DNA of 64,000 nucleotides from Scytonematopsis contorta HA4267-MV1 (GCA_019359035.1 JAHHIC010000108.1:62001-126000), one strand, 5' to 3'; numbered from the stretch's first letter, positions 18,053 to 28,241 are shown. Numbers and translations are program-made. The notes: a model not told the origin generated them from the sequence alone.

Positions 18053-19231
18053 ATGAAAATAGCCGTTATTGGAGCTAAAGGCTTACCACCAAAACAAGGT
18101 GGTATTGAACATTATTGCGCTGAATTATATCCCCGTATCGTAGCCCAAGGGCATTCGGTAGACTTATTCGCTCGTTGTTCCTATACAAACTCACACAGTT
18201 TCAATCACTACGACTTTCATGGTATACAAGTAATTAATTTACCAGGATTGCCCTTACGTGGTGTTGACGCTTTTGTCACATCTGCATTAGGAGTACTTGC
18301 AGCAGCAAAGAAATCTTATGACATCATTCATTTTCATGCTTTAGGACCCTCCTTATTCACTTACCTGTCAAAAGTTGTGTCTTCCACAAAGATAGTTGTT
18401 ACATGCCAAGGATTGGACTGGCAAAGGGCTAAATGGGGAACATTATCAAGTAATTTAATATACCAAGGCGAAAAGGCTGCGGTAAAATTTGCCGACCGAA
18501 TTGTTGTAGTTTCACATACACTGCAATCATATTTTTTAAATGAATATGGACGAGAAACGGTGTATATTCCTAATGCCCCAGCTAGTTATTTGAAATGTAA
18601 TTCTAGTTTTTTATATGGTAAGCAGTTGAATTTAGAACCTAAACGCTATATAGTTTTTCTCGGTAGACTAGTACCGGAAAAGCGTCCAGAATTACTTGTT
18701 GAAGCTTTCATCAAGTTAAAATCTCCTGACTGGAAATTAGTAATAGTTGGTGGTATTAGTGATACAAAACAGTACACTGCAAAATTGCTAAATATTATTA
18801 CAACTAACCCAAATATAATTTATGCAGGAGAACTTTGGGGAGAACGTAAAAGTGAGATTATACAGAATGCTGGGTTATTTGTCTTACCTTCAGACTTAGA
18901 AGGACTACCATTAGCAATGTTGGAAGCAATGCATGAGGGTGTTCCAGTAGTCGCGAGTAATATCCCACCACATCAACAATTGATTGGTATTAATCGCGGT
19001 GTCCTTTTTCAATCTGGAAGTGTTGATAAATGTGTTGATTCTCTTAGCTGGGCAATTCAGAATCCTGAACAGATGCAAAAAATGGCAGCAAATGCAAAGC
19101 TACATGTTGAAGTTAACTACAGTTGGGAAAGTATTACGACTAACCACTTAAATTTGTATAGTGAGTTATTAGATTCCAGTTCAAAGAGTTTCTATGAGAG
19201 TTTTAATCGAAGAATATTCATTCATAAATAA
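18053..19231 (+). CDS. Glycosyltransferase family 4 (GT-B fold)
   Basis: 392 residues. It has KGLPPKQGGIEHYCAELY near the start (the glycine loop of GT4 enzymes), FLGRLVPEKRPELLVEAF at mid-length, and an E-x7-E of the form LEGLPLAMLEAMHEGVPVV. It resembles rhamnosyl- or mannosyltransferases of capsule clusters. The C-terminus of the open frame overlaps the upstream extension of the next gene, but with the preferred start there the two genes are separate (43 bases). Confidence 0.88.
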   Translation: MKIAVIGAKGLPPKQGGIEHYCAELYPRIVAQGHSVDLFARCSYTNSHSFNHYDFHGIQVINLPGLPLRGVDAFVTSALGVLAAAKKSYDIIHFHALGPSLFTYLSKVVSSTKIVVTCQGLDWQRAKWGTLSSNLIYQGEKAAVKFADRIVVVSHTLQSYFLNEYGRETVYIPNAPASYLKCNSSFLYGKQLNLEPKRYIVFLGRLVPEKRPELLVEAFIKLKSPDWKLVIVGGISDTKQYTAKLLNIITTNPNIIYAGELWGERKSEIIQNAGLFVLPSDLEGLPLAMLEAMHEGVPVVASNIPPHQQLIGINRGVLFQSGSVDKCVDSLSWAIQNPEQMQKMAANAKLHVEVNYSWESITTNHLNLYSELLDSSSKSFYESFNRRIFIHK

Positions 19232-19274
19232 GCTGTTGATATGTTACATTATTTTTCTAAATTGGTATCAGATA

Positions 19275-20684
19275 ATGTCTGAACTTAGTTCAATTTCCAA
19301 TTGGTTTTCTCGTTCAGAAAAAGCCTCAAAAAGGAGAAGAATATTTCTACTTTTATGGCTGAGTGCAAATGTTACTATTTGGAGTATTGCTTTAGCTTAT
19401 CTACAACTAAGAAAAAGCACATATACAAGTCAATGGACAATTAACGTTCCAGCATCTGCACCTAACACAAATGTCAGCGTACCAAATGTTGGTCAAGCTT
19501 CTTCTTGGAATTCCTCACCCTATACAAGTTTTGTAGACCCAAGAGAAAACTATAAATTCTTACTTGAGAGCAACGAGTTGCTAGAGATAGCAACTCATAA
19601 GCTAAACATACCTGTAGAACAATTTACTACGCCACGAATAAAGGTAAAAAATAATACTACTTTTATAGAACTTGAGATTAAGGGAGATTCTCCCAAACAA
19701 GCTCAAGCAAAAGCTTTAGCTATTCATCAAGCATTGGAACAGAGGTTAAATCTACTCCGTCAGGAAGAAATAGCACAGCAAGACCATAACTTGAAAGTAG
19801 CATTGAAGTCAGATACCGAAAAACTACAATTAGCCAAGCGACGACTCTATGAATATAAAAAAAGTTCTTCTTTAATTAACATAGAGCAACTACGAGACTC
19901 ATCAGTAACACTTGAAGGATTACGAAGACAAAAATTAGAAGCACTTACCCGAATAAAAGATACCAATGCCAAAATCAAAGAACTTTCGGCAAATATCGGT
20001 CTATCGGCAGGAGTTGTAGCAGAAATTTTAAAACTGCAATCAGACCGTGTGTTTCAAGGACATTTAGCTAACTACAGTCGAGTAGGAGCGGAATTAAGCA
20101 ATTTAAGTGCTAAGTTTTTACCGATTAATCCGGTAGTTGTTACAAAACAACAAGAAAAAAATGCGGCGCAAGCTGCACTTTTAGAACGAGGTAAGCTTTT
20201 GTTAAAAAAGTCAATTTCATCATTAGTATTAGAACAATTAGTCATTAATGGTAGCGGTGCATCTGAATCATCTACAGAACGAACAAGTTTGTTTAAAGAG
20301 TTGATTACATTACAAACACAGCAACAAGGGCTTAAAGAACAAATTCAAGAGTTAGATAAACAAATTTTTCAGTTGGAACTGAGATTGAAAATACTATCTC
20401 AGGATGAATCAAAATTAGATAACCTTGAACGTGATGTCAAAATTGCAGAAGCTATTTTTTCTGCCAATTATACCAAACTTAATCTGAGTCGTTCACTTGT
20501 TTCTGACACTTATCCACAGATTTCTATGGTAGTTCCACCTAGTTTTCCTAAAGAAGCAAACGGACCGAAAGCAATATTTGTATTATTAGGTGTATCTGTA
20601 TGTTCTATTTTATTAACAACTGGAACTATTACATTGTCGATAAGGCGAAACAAAATTGATAAAGCAAATATCACTAATAAATAA
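19275..20684 (+). CDS. Polysaccharide co-polymerase / chain-length determinant (Wzz/GumC-like)
   Basis: 469 residues with the co-polymerase layout: an N-terminal membrane helix (about 23-45), a large periplasmic part rich in coiled coil (about 150-390, e.g. DNLERDVKIAEAIFSANYTKL), and a second helix near 440-462 preceded by a Pro-rich segment (VVPPSFPKEANGPK). It lacks a fused C-terminal tyrosine-kinase domain, so if it controls chain length by phosphorylation the kinase must lie elsewhere. The frame is open from 19194, but the ATG at 19275 (MSELSSISNWF) avoids overlap with the previous gene and places the first helix normally. Confidence 0.83.
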   Translation: MSELSSISNWFSRSEKASKRRRIFLLLWLSANVTIWSIALAYLQLRKSTYTSQWTINVPASAPNTNVSVPNVGQASSWNSSPYTSFVDPRENYKFLLESNELLEIATHKLNIPVEQFTTPRIKVKNNTTFIELEIKGDSPKQAQAKALAIHQALEQRLNLLRQEEIAQQDHNLKVALKSDTEKLQLAKRRLYEYKKSSSLINIEQLRDSSVTLEGLRRQKLEALTRIKDTNAKIKELSANIGLSAGVVAEILKLQSDRVFQGHLANYSRVGAELSNLSAKFLPINPVVVTKQQEKNAAQAALLERGKLLLKKSISSLVLEQLVINGSGASESSTERTSLFKELITLQTQQQGLKEQIQELDKQIFQLELRLKILSQDESKLDNLERDVKIAEAIFSANYTKLNLSRSLVSDTYPQISMVVPPSFPKEANGPKAIFVLLGVSVCSILLTTGTITLSIRRNKIDKANITNK

Positions 20685-20705
20685 TATTCAATAAAAGACT
20701 CATAG

Positions 20706-21989
20706 TTGAAAAGAAGCAGTATTTCAATGAAACCTCAAAATTTTCCAGAAACTATAGTTTGGTATTCGATTCTTGCAACTTATCCTATTTATTTATTAGG
20801 AGCACAGTTTGTTACTGCACCGCTTTTGGCGACATCATTAACATTTTACTTAATCAAAAAAATATGGAATCAAAATACAGAAACTCCACCTGATGAACAA
20901 ATTATTATTTCCTCTTCTATTTGGGTATGGATTATTTTCATATTAATTATAGAATTTGCTTTAATTATCGGGCATCTTAATTTCAACTTAGATATACGCC
21001 GTATTTTTACATCTAGCTTACTTTGGTATCGAAGCTGGGCAATGTTAGCATTGTTTCCCTTAGTCGGACATTTAAATATTCGACCGCAATTAATTTACCG
21101 AGCGATTTGTATTCTTTGTTTACAAAGTTTAATTATCACTTTTATTGATGGCATTGCAATTATGTTAAATCTGTCTAGCATTATTTATATTTCTCCTCTT
21201 GCAGTATTAGGAGGAGGAGAAAAACAATATGAAGTGGAAATTTTTCATAATTTTATAACCCATAGATTACAGCTTTTTGCTACTTATCCTACTATTTTGG
21301 CTTTAGTTTCTTGTCTTTATTTTTGCTGTGCTTTAAAAGAAAAAGACAATATGTGGAGATTTATAGGTATTTTTAGTAATATTATTATGCTGATATTATC
21401 ACAATCAAGAACAGCAACAATTGGCTTACCATTTATTTTCCTAGTAGTTTATGTGTTGACCAATTTTGAAATTCCGTTTGTCCAGTTTACAACAGGTATA
21501 TTTATTTTTTTAACAACAATATTTTTCCCGACTATCACAGAATTTATAAAGGATTTCAAAGATAATTTTGATAACTTTCGTCCTGGGTCTTCTGAGATAC
21601 GCTATAACATCTATCAGATGACATTAGAAGCTTGGTTAAAAGAAGGATTAATTTGGGGTTTTGGTGTTAGACAAGAGAAAGGTCCAAAAATTTTAGCATA
21701 TTTACCTCTTGGCTCTCATCATACTTGGTATGGCATTTTATATTCTCATGGATTAGTTGGTTTCATGGCTTTATTTATAGCATTTGTATGGAGTTTTCTT
21801 GATTTATTAATTAAAGCTAAAGAATCAGATATAGCTAAGCTGGGATTAAATATTATTCTTATAATATTTATCTGTTCCCTGGCTGATAATTTAGAGGGAT
21901 TTACACATATTTATTACCCCGCATTAATAATATTAGGAATATCCTTAAAAACGAAATCTAAATTGTTAGATGCACAATTATTTGTCTAA
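20706..21989 (+). CDS. O-antigen polymerase/ligase-like membrane protein (Wzy-like)
   Basis: About 427 residues with ten or more hydrophobic helices and a large outside loop near residues 285-350 containing GSSEIRYNIYQMTLEAWLKE, GFGVR and GSHHTWYGILYSHGLVG. This pattern of R, H and G residues is shared by Wzy/WaaL (O-antigen ligase) proteins, which join repeat units on the outer face of the inner membrane. TTG at 20706 or ATG at 20727 could be the start. It follows the co-polymerase by 21 bases, in keeping with a Wzx/Wzy pathway. Confidence 0.8.
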   Translation: MKRSSISMKPQNFPETIVWYSILATYPIYLLGAQFVTAPLLATSLTFYLIKKIWNQNTETPPDEQIIISSSIWVWIIFILIIEFALIIGHLNFNLDIRRIFTSSLLWYRSWAMLALFPLVGHLNIRPQLIYRAICILCLQSLIITFIDGIAIMLNLSSIIYISPLAVLGGGEKQYEVEIFHNFITHRLQLFATYPTILALVSCLYFCCALKEKDNMWRFIGIFSNIIMLILSQSRTATIGLPFIFLVVYVLTNFEIPFVQFTTGIFIFLTTIFFPTITEFIKDFKDNFDNFRPGSSEIRYNIYQMTLEAWLKEGLIWGFGVRQEKGPKILAYLPLGSHHTWYGILYSHGLVGFMALFIAFVWSFLDLLIKAKESDIAKLGLNIILIIFICSLADNLEGFTHIYYPALIILGISLKTKSKLLDAQLFV

Positions 21990-22023
21990 TTATGTATTTC
22001 CAAAAGTAATAAGGTATTATATA

Positions 22024-22968
22024 ATGTATAAAGTCTCTATTATCATTCCTGCATTCAATGCTTTAAAATATTTACCAGAAACACTTGATACTGTTCTGTC
22101 ACAAACATTCCGTAATTTTGAAGTATTAATTATTAACGATGGTAGTACTGATGGGATAGAAGATTGGTTTTCTAAAATAACAGACCCAAGAGTTAAGATA
22201 ATTTCTCAAAGTAATCAAGGTTTAGCAGCAGCAAGAAATACCGGAATAGCAAATGCGAAAGGTGAGTACATAGCATTTTTAGATGCTGATGACCTTTGGG
22301 ATGCAAATAAATTAGAAAAACAAGTATATGCTTTAGAAAATAATCCAGAAGTTGGTCTTGTATACACTTGGGTTCTCTATATTAATGATACAGGTGAGTC
22401 AACAGGTAGACTATTGAAGCATCAAGCAGAGGGAGATGTCTGGAAACAGTTAACTCAATATAATTTTGTTGAATGTGGTAGCGTTGCTATGGTACGTCGG
22501 TATTGTTTAGAGACTGTTGGCAAATTTGACCCAAGTTTAGGTTCCGTGGTTGAGGATTGGGATATGTGGCTGCGTATTGCAACCAAGTATGATTTTAAAG
22601 CTGTAAAAGAACCGTTAGTTTTCTACCGTCAAACTTCAAGCAGTGGGTCTAAAAATTATGCTGCAATGGAAAAAAGCCTTAATCTAGCTATTGAAAAAGC
22701 TTTTGATTCGACCCCAGCAGAATTACTTAATTTAAAAAAATCTAGCTATGCTTCTGCTTATCTATGTATTGCTTGGAAAACTTTGCAAAACCAGAGTCCA
22801 GATTACCGTAAAGCTGTAAACTTCCGCACGATTGCGGCTACATATTGCCCTCAAGTGCGTTTTTCCAAGGAATACTTGCGTTTGAGCTTTGCAATTATTA
22901 TGATGCAATACCTCGGACGTGATTATTACAAAAAATTACTCGCTTTATTTCATGCCTTACGTCGCTAA
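22024..22968 (+). CDS. Glycosyltransferase family 2 (GT-A fold)
   Basis: 314 residues. MYKVSIIIPAFNALKYLPET opens the nucleotide-binding fold, NDGSTDG follows, and FLDADD is the metal-binding DxD. VEDWDMWLRIA contains the ED(Y/W) pair near the catalytic base. The frame is open from 21970, but the first 18 residues overlap the previous gene, and the ATG at 22024 gives the standard GT2 start. It is a paralogue of the next gene. Donor sugar unknown. Confidence 0.88.
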   Translation: MYKVSIIIPAFNALKYLPETLDTVLSQTFRNFEVLIINDGSTDGIEDWFSKITDPRVKIISQSNQGLAAARNTGIANAKGEYIAFLDADDLWDANKLEKQVYALENNPEVGLVYTWVLYINDTGESTGRLLKHQAEGDVWKQLTQYNFVECGSVAMVRRYCLETVGKFDPSLGSVVEDWDMWLRIATKYDFKAVKEPLVFYRQTSSSGSKNYAAMEKSLNLAIEKAFDSTPAELLNLKKSSYASAYLCIAWKTLQNQSPDYRKAVNFRTIAATYCPQVRFSKEYLRLSFAIIMMQYLGRDYYKKLLALFHALRR

Positions 22969-23030
22969 TCTATCACACAGTGATTACTTTTGTTTTTTAC
23001 TCTTAGTTTTATACATCCAAAGTTTCAGTG

Positions 23031-24014
23031 ATGGCAAAAATATCAATCATTATTCCTGCTTACAACGCGGCAAGTACCATCTATGATACTATTGTATCTA
23101 TTCAATCACAAACCTTCACTGATTTTGAAATAATTGTCATTAATGATGGTTCTACAGACAAAACTTGGGAAATACTAGATAGTATTAACGACTCACGCTT
23201 AAAAATTTTTTCTTATCCTAATGGTGGATTATCTGTAGCTAGAAATCGAGGTATTTCTCATGCAACTGGAGAATTTATTGCTTTTTTAGATGCTGATGAT
23301 TTATGGACATCAGACAAATTAGAATTACAACTTGCAGCACTTGTGCAAAAACCAGAAGCTGGATTTGCTTACAGTTGGACATATTTCATGAGTGAGAAAG
23401 AAGGATTTGTATTTCCTGGTGAACGTCTTTTTTACCAAGGTAATGTATACACTAAGTTATTAGTTAAAAATTTTATTGCTAACGGCTCAAATCCTTTAAT
23501 TCGCAAACAAATAATAGATAATGTAGGCGAATTTGACCCAGGATTTTCGCACTATAGCGACTGGGATTATTGGTTGCGAATTGCATGTGATTATTCTTTC
23601 ATCGTAGTACCTAAATATCAAGTTTTTTATCGTCAGTCTAATAACTCAATGTCATCTAAAGTAGATGGAATCAAAGAAGAAGGTTGTACTTTAATAGAAC
23701 GACTGTTTTACAAAGTACCAATTGAGTATCAATTCCTGAAAAAGCAAAGTTTAAGTGTTTTACTCAAGTATTGTGCTGACCTCTATCTACAACACAGCTT
23801 AGATAGAGATGGCATTATTAAAGCTGGGCAAAATCTCTGGATGGCAATTAGTTTATATCCACCAACTTTACTTAATCAAGATACCATTAAGATTTTAATA
23901 AGGTTTTTATTCAAACTACTGTTCCCAACACAGGTCTCTAGTTACTTGCTTCGGTTATTCCGAAAGATGAGGAACATTACTCAATATAATTTTTCAAGGA
24001 GAGCAAGCAATTGA
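23031..24014 (+). CDS. Glycosyltransferase family 2 (GT-A fold)
   Basis: 327 residues from ATG at 23031 (a GTG three bases earlier is in frame). It has MAKISIIIPAYNAASTIYDT, NDGSTDKTW, FLDADDLW (DxD) and SDWDYWLRIACDY. Closely similar to the product of 22024-22968, so the pair probably arose by duplication and then took different sugars. Its stop overlaps the TTG start of the flippase gene (TTGA at 24011-24014), a sign of translational coupling. Confidence 0.88.
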   Translation: MAKISIIIPAYNAASTIYDTIVSIQSQTFTDFEIIVINDGSTDKTWEILDSINDSRLKIFSYPNGGLSVARNRGISHATGEFIAFLDADDLWTSDKLELQLAALVQKPEAGFAYSWTYFMSEKEGFVFPGERLFYQGNVYTKLLVKNFIANGSNPLIRKQIIDNVGEFDPGFSHYSDWDYWLRIACDYSFIVVPKYQVFYRQSNNSMSSKVDGIKEEGCTLIERLFYKVPIEYQFLKKQSLSVLLKYCADLYLQHSLDRDGIIKAGQNLWMAISLYPPTLLNQDTIKILIRFLFKLLFPTQVSSYLLRLFRKMRNITQYNFSRRASN

Positions 24015-25279
24015 TTAATCAATTTGAATATAAATTGAAGCAATTCCTATCTGGTCAATTTGTACGTAATGTTAGTTGGTTAGGAACAGCAGAGCTAGCT
24101 AATCGTATTTTTCGTTTAGCAACAACTGTCACTTTAGCTCGTACTTTCAGTCCTCAGGATTATGGATTGATGGCGATTATTTATACTACTATCGACTTTG
24201 CTAATATTTTTACCCTTAAAGGTGGTATCGGAGGAAAAATTATTCAAGCTGATGAGCAGGATGTTAAAAATATATGTGATACGTCTTACTGGTTAAATTG
24301 GATGCTATGTGGCGCTATTTTCCTTATTCAGTGTTTCGTGGCATTTATTATTGCTAAATTTTACGAAAATAATCAAATATTACTTCCTATTTTAACTATA
24401 TCTTTCGTGTATTTATTTTTACCTATTTATATGATTCAATCTGCTATGATTGAAAGAGAAAATAGATTAAAAGTTATAGCAATAGGTAACGTAGCTTATT
24501 CTCTATTTAGTAATGCTATTATTGTTACTTTCGCAATACTTAATATGGGGATTTGGGCTATAGTTTGGGGAACACTTTTCGCAACTCCGATATGGATTAT
24601 TGTTGCTTATGTTAACCATCCTTGGCGTCCTCCTAAGTATTTTACTCTGAAAGGTTGGCGAAAGATTATTAATTATGGTGGAAATTTACTCGGTGTAGAA
24701 TTAATTGGAATGATTAAGTGGAATCTAGATTATTTAATAGTGGGAAATTACCTGGGAATTGAAGCATTAGGAATATATTTTTTTGCTTTCAACGCAGGAC
24801 TAGGAATAGGATTGAATGTTTTAGGTACATTTACTTCTGCATTATTTCCTTATCTTTGTGAAGTACGTGGTGAAATACAGTTATTGAAAAGACATTTTTT
24901 TTCCAGTTTAAAAAAGACTTCTGCTATTCTAATTCCACTAATTATAGTTCAGTCCAGTTTGGCTCCATTTTATATACCAATCATTTTTGGTCAAAAATGG
25001 ATAAACGCAATTCCTGTTGTTGTATTATTATGTCTTTCTGCTTTACCCTTTTCCTTAAGTCGTTCTACTTATGTGCTATTAAATGCTGTAGATAAACCCC
25101 GGTTAAATTTTTACTTACAGTTAGTTTATACAATAATATTCGCAGTTTCTTTACTAATTGCAATAAAATGGGGCATTTATTGGGTCGCAGTATCAGTACT
25201 AATTTCTAATTTGTTAACGTTAGTAATTGGTAGTATCTGGGCTATTAGATATGTTTTCAGGGGAAGTAATTATGCATAA
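24011..25279 (+). CDS. Polysaccharide flippase (Wzx-like, MOP superfamily)
   Basis: 422 residues with about 12 hydrophobic helices. The N-terminus (NVSWLGTAELANRIFRLATT, then FSPQDYGLMAI) is typical of oligosaccharide flippases, which turn lipid-linked repeat units to the periplasmic face. The TTG start is well supported by AAGGAGAG seven bases upstream, inside the end of the previous gene, with a four-base overlap. Together with the Wzy-like and Wzz-like genes it marks a Wzx/Wzy-dependent export route. Confidence 0.88.
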   Translation: MINQFEYKLKQFLSGQFVRNVSWLGTAELANRIFRLATTVTLARTFSPQDYGLMAIIYTTIDFANIFTLKGGIGGKIIQADEQDVKNICDTSYWLNWMLCGAIFLIQCFVAFIIAKFYENNQILLPILTISFVYLFLPIYMIQSAMIERENRLKVIAIGNVAYSLFSNAIIVTFAILNMGIWAIVWGTLFATPIWIIVAYVNHPWRPPKYFTLKGWRKIINYGGNLLGVELIGMIKWNLDYLIVGNYLGIEALGIYFFAFNAGLGIGLNVLGTFTSALFPYLCEVRGEIQLLKRHFFSSLKKTSAILIPLIIVQSSLAPFYIPIIFGQKWINAIPVVVLLCLSALPFSLSRSTYVLLNAVDKPRLNFYLQLVYTIIFAVSLLIAIKWGIYWVAVSVLISNLLTLVIGSIWAIRYVFRGSNYA

Positions 25280-25347
25280 TATTTTTAGCCAATCAGCTTA
25301 ATAATTTTTGATGAAAATAATAATTTAAATAATCAAGGAACTGTGTA

Positions 25348-26367
25348 ATGAAGATTCTAATTGCAGGTTGGTTCAGTTTTGAAGATTGCAACGTAACAGC
25401 TGGCGATGTGATGGCAAAAGATGTCGCTTGTGAATGGCTGGAACGTAGAAACTACGAATATGATGTTGCACTTGCGACACCTTTTGTCGGTGGTGTAAAT
25501 TGGCGTCAAGTAAATCCAAGTAATTATTCTTGTGTAGTTTTTGTGTGTGGTCCTTTTCCTTACATAAATATCTCCATTGAATTTTTACAGTACTTTAATT
25601 CTTGTCGGCTAATTGGACTAGACCTTTCAATGTTTGAGTCGCTTAATGTTTGGAATCCTTTTGATGTTCTTTTAGAAAGAGATAGCCCTACATGTTCTCG
25701 TCCTGATATTTCTATCATTTCAAGTCAAAAAAAAGTGCCTTTAGTAGGTATTATTCTTGTAGAGCCACAGCATGAATATAAAAATAAAGACAAAAACCAA
25801 ATTGTTAACGCAGCCGTAGACCGACTTATTGGTTCACGAGAAATGGTTGCTATACCAATTGATACAAAACTTGACCCTAATACTACTAATCTTCGTAACG
25901 CTGCAGAAGTTGAATCTCTTATTGCTCGTATGGATTTGGTAGTGACTACACGTTTACATGGAACTGTACTATCTATTAAAAATGGAGTTCCACCAATTGT
26001 AATTGACGGAATATCTGGTGGTGCTAAGGTTAGCCGTCAAGCAAAAACTCTGGGTTGGGATGTGCTTTTTGAAGCAGACAATTTGTGTGATGAAAAATTA
26101 CAAATAGCATTTGATTATTGTTTGACAGAAGAAGCAAAATTAAAAGCTACATTCTGTCGAAATAAAGCTATTAAAATTGTTGAACAAGTAGGTAAAGAAT
26201 TTATTAATGCTTTAGAAGTTTCTAATCTATCCAGTGCCAGAGTTTGGCAACACGAAGTTATCGATAAATCCTTACTTAATCCACCAAAAACTCTCCCACA
26301 GTTAGTTCTTGATACAGCTAGAACTATCAAAAAAACAGCAATAAATAGTATACAAAATTACAGGTAA
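25348..26367 (+). CDS. Polysaccharide pyruvyl transferase family protein
   Basis: 339 residues. The N-terminal part (MKILIAGWFSFED) and the C-terminal LVVTTRLHGTVLSIKNGVPP match the family in which the TTRLHG histidine region binds the sugar-bound acceptor. Characterised members add a pyruvate ketal to sugar residues from phosphoenolpyruvate, giving the polymer acidic character. The usual early GN(x)GD motif of true pyruvyl transferases is not obvious here, so the exact reaction is uncertain. AAGGAA lies nine bases before the ATG. Confidence 0.75.
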   Translation: MKILIAGWFSFEDCNVTAGDVMAKDVACEWLERRNYEYDVALATPFVGGVNWRQVNPSNYSCVVFVCGPFPYINISIEFLQYFNSCRLIGLDLSMFESLNVWNPFDVLLERDSPTCSRPDISIISSQKKVPLVGIILVEPQHEYKNKDKNQIVNAAVDRLIGSREMVAIPIDTKLDPNTTNLRNAAEVESLIARMDLVVTTRLHGTVLSIKNGVPPIVIDGISGGAKVSRQAKTLGWDVLFEADNLCDEKLQIAFDYCLTEEAKLKATFCRNKAIKIVEQVGKEFINALEVSNLSSARVWQHEVIDKSLLNPPKTLPQLVLDTARTIKKTAINSIQNYR

Positions 26368-26374
26368 TATATCA

Positions 26375-27130
26375 ATGAATAAACAACTCTTGAAGCAAAT
26401 TGCTAAACATACTTTACCAGCACCTTTGCACCGTTTTGTAGGAAGTAAGTTGTTAGGTGAAAATTATCGTCCCCCGACAGGGATGGCTGATTTAGGGAGC
26501 TTACATCGTTTAACTCCTCTCAGTCAAATATATGGCTTTGACCGAGGACAACCTATTGGACGTTATTATGGTGAAAATTATCTTGCTCATCATGCCTTAG
26601 ATATTCGCGGTCATGTGCTAGAAATTGGAGATGCCAATTATACACGTAAATTTGGAGGTGTTCGCGTCTCCAAGAGTGATGTATTGCACATCGAAGAAGG
26701 CAACCCAGAGGCTACTATCATTGGTGACCTTGCTAACATACCTGAGATTCCAGACAATACTTTTGACTGTTTTATATTATATCAAACACTGCAATTAATT
26801 TATGATTTACCTGCAGCTATCAAGACAACTTATCGCATTCTCAAACCGGGTGGAGTTGTACTGGTAGCAGTTCCCGGAATTATTCAACTCGCAGATGTTA
26901 ATTGGCGTGATTTCTGGTACTGGTCTTTTACAAGCACATCGATGCAACGGTTGTTTCAGGAGTTCTTTCCCAAAGAAAATATTCAGGTTGAGACTTTTGG
27001 AAATGCGTTGAGTGCCATTGCAGCTTTACAAGGGATGGCTTCCGAAGAATTCAAGAAGCAAGAATTGGATTACTGTGACCCCAATTACCAAGTTTCTATT
27101 ACCGTCAGAGCTGTAAAACCCAACCATTAA
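26375..27130 (+). CDS. Class I SAM-dependent methyltransferase
   Basis: 251 residues. The Rossmann core is about residues 70-180, with VLEIGDANYTRKFG in place of the usual ExGxGxG loop, an acidic end to strand 2 (LHIEEG), DNTFDCFILYQTLQLIYDLP, and LKPGGVVLVAVPG, the Methyltransf_11-like post-motif. Starts eight bases after the pyruvyl-transferase-like gene, so it is in the same operon and probably methylates a sugar or a lipid-linked intermediate. The degenerate SAM loop leaves some doubt about activity. Confidence 0.8.
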   Translation: MNKQLLKQIAKHTLPAPLHRFVGSKLLGENYRPPTGMADLGSLHRLTPLSQIYGFDRGQPIGRYYGENYLAHHALDIRGHVLEIGDANYTRKFGGVRVSKSDVLHIEEGNPEATIIGDLANIPEIPDNTFDCFILYQTLQLIYDLPAAIKTTYRILKPGGVVLVAVPGIIQLADVNWRDFWYWSFTSTSMQRLFQEFFPKENIQVETFGNALSAIAALQGMASEEFKKQELDYCDPNYQVSITVRAVKPNH

Positions 27131-27143
27131 TTAACAAACAAAT

Positions 27144-27204
27144 GTAGAGACTGTACATGTACGGTCTTTATGTCTCTACGTCTCTATCTTTCTACGTCTC
27201 TACC
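27144..27204. repeat. GTAGAGACN palindromic repeat, copy 1
   Basis: GTAGAGACTGTACATGTACG opens a partial palindrome, followed by three more GTCTCTACGTCTCTA-like units. Same family as 29673, 32546, 33716, 44838 and 53883. Confidence 0.8.
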
Positions 27205-27283
27205 TCCCCACATTAAGAAATCTTCGCAATCCCAAAAGAATCGCGCAGTTCAAATATTTGAATTTAATTGAATTCCCATATTT

Positions 27284-28237
27284 ATGAATATAAAACCCTT
27301 AGTTTCGGTAATCATCATTTTTTTAAATGGTGAGAAATTCATCATCGAGGCAATCGAAAGCGTACTAGCTCAAACTTATGACAACTGGGAACTATTGTTA
27401 GTAGATGATGGTTCCACTGACAGCAGCACAAAAATAGCCCGTCAATATACAGAAAAATATTTCGATAAAATACATTATTTAGAGCATGATAAACACTCGA
27501 ATCATGGGATGAGTGCTTCTCGTAATTTGGGTATTTCTCGTGCCTTAGGTGATTATATAACCTTGCTTGATGCTGATGATATTTGGTTACCGCAAAAACT
27601 AGAAAAGCAAGTAGAAATTTTACAATCTTATCCGGAGGTTGGAATGGTTTATGGAGCAACTTTGATGTGGTATAGTTGGACAGGAAAAAAAGAAGACGAA
27701 GAACGCGACCATTTACGTCGTCTTGGTGTTTCTCCTGATAATGTAATTAATCCACCAGCTTTATTAAATATTTTCTTAAGGAGAGCAGGTCAAACACCAG
27801 CTACTTGTGGTGTGATGTTGAAGCGAGAAGTAATAGAAGCAGTCGATGGTTTTGAAGACAATTTTCGGGGAATGTATGAAGACCAAGCTTTTTTCAGTAA
27901 GATATGTTTAAAATTTCCTGTATTTGTCGAAAGTGGTTCTTGGGATAAATATCGACAACATCAAGACTCTAGCTGCTATGTGGCTGCAAAAAATGGAAAA
28001 TTTCATCTTGGAAAAATGAGTCCCACACAAGAGAAATATTTGTTGTGGCTAGAGCAATATTTGTCTGAAAATGGATTCAAAAATACTGAGGTTTGGCGAT
28101 TAACCCAACAAAAATTATTGATAGTACATTACCCTATTTTTCGATTATTGGAAAATATTTTATATTATATAAAACGGATTGAAGAAAGGTTAAAAAGTAT
28201 GTTCAAGTGGATTTACAAAGTAAATGTGGGGACTTGA
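27284..28237 (+). CDS. Glycosyltransferase family 2 (GT-A fold)
   Basis: 317 residues. KPLVSVIIIFLNGEKFIIEA, VDDGSTDSS and LLDADDIWL (DxD) define the donor-binding half. MYEDQAFFSKICL carries the ED pair. Separated from the rest of the polysaccharide cluster by 153 bases with a palindromic repeat, so it may be a later addition. Ends four bases before the convergent alpha/beta-hydrolase-like gene. Confidence 0.87.
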   Translation: MNIKPLVSVIIIFLNGEKFIIEAIESVLAQTYDNWELLLVDDGSTDSSTKIARQYTEKYFDKIHYLEHDKHSNHGMSASRNLGISRALGDYITLLDADDIWLPQKLEKQVEILQSYPEVGMVYGATLMWYSWTGKKEDEERDHLRRLGVSPDNVINPPALLNIFLRRAGQTPATCGVMLKREVIEAVDGFEDNFRGMYEDQAFFSKICLKFPVFVESGSWDKYRQHQDSSCYVAAKNGKFHLGKMSPTQEKYLLWLEQYLSENGFKNTEVWRLTQQKLLIVHYPIFRLLENILYYIKRIEERLKSMFKWIYKVNVGT

Positions 28238-28241
28238 AGTG

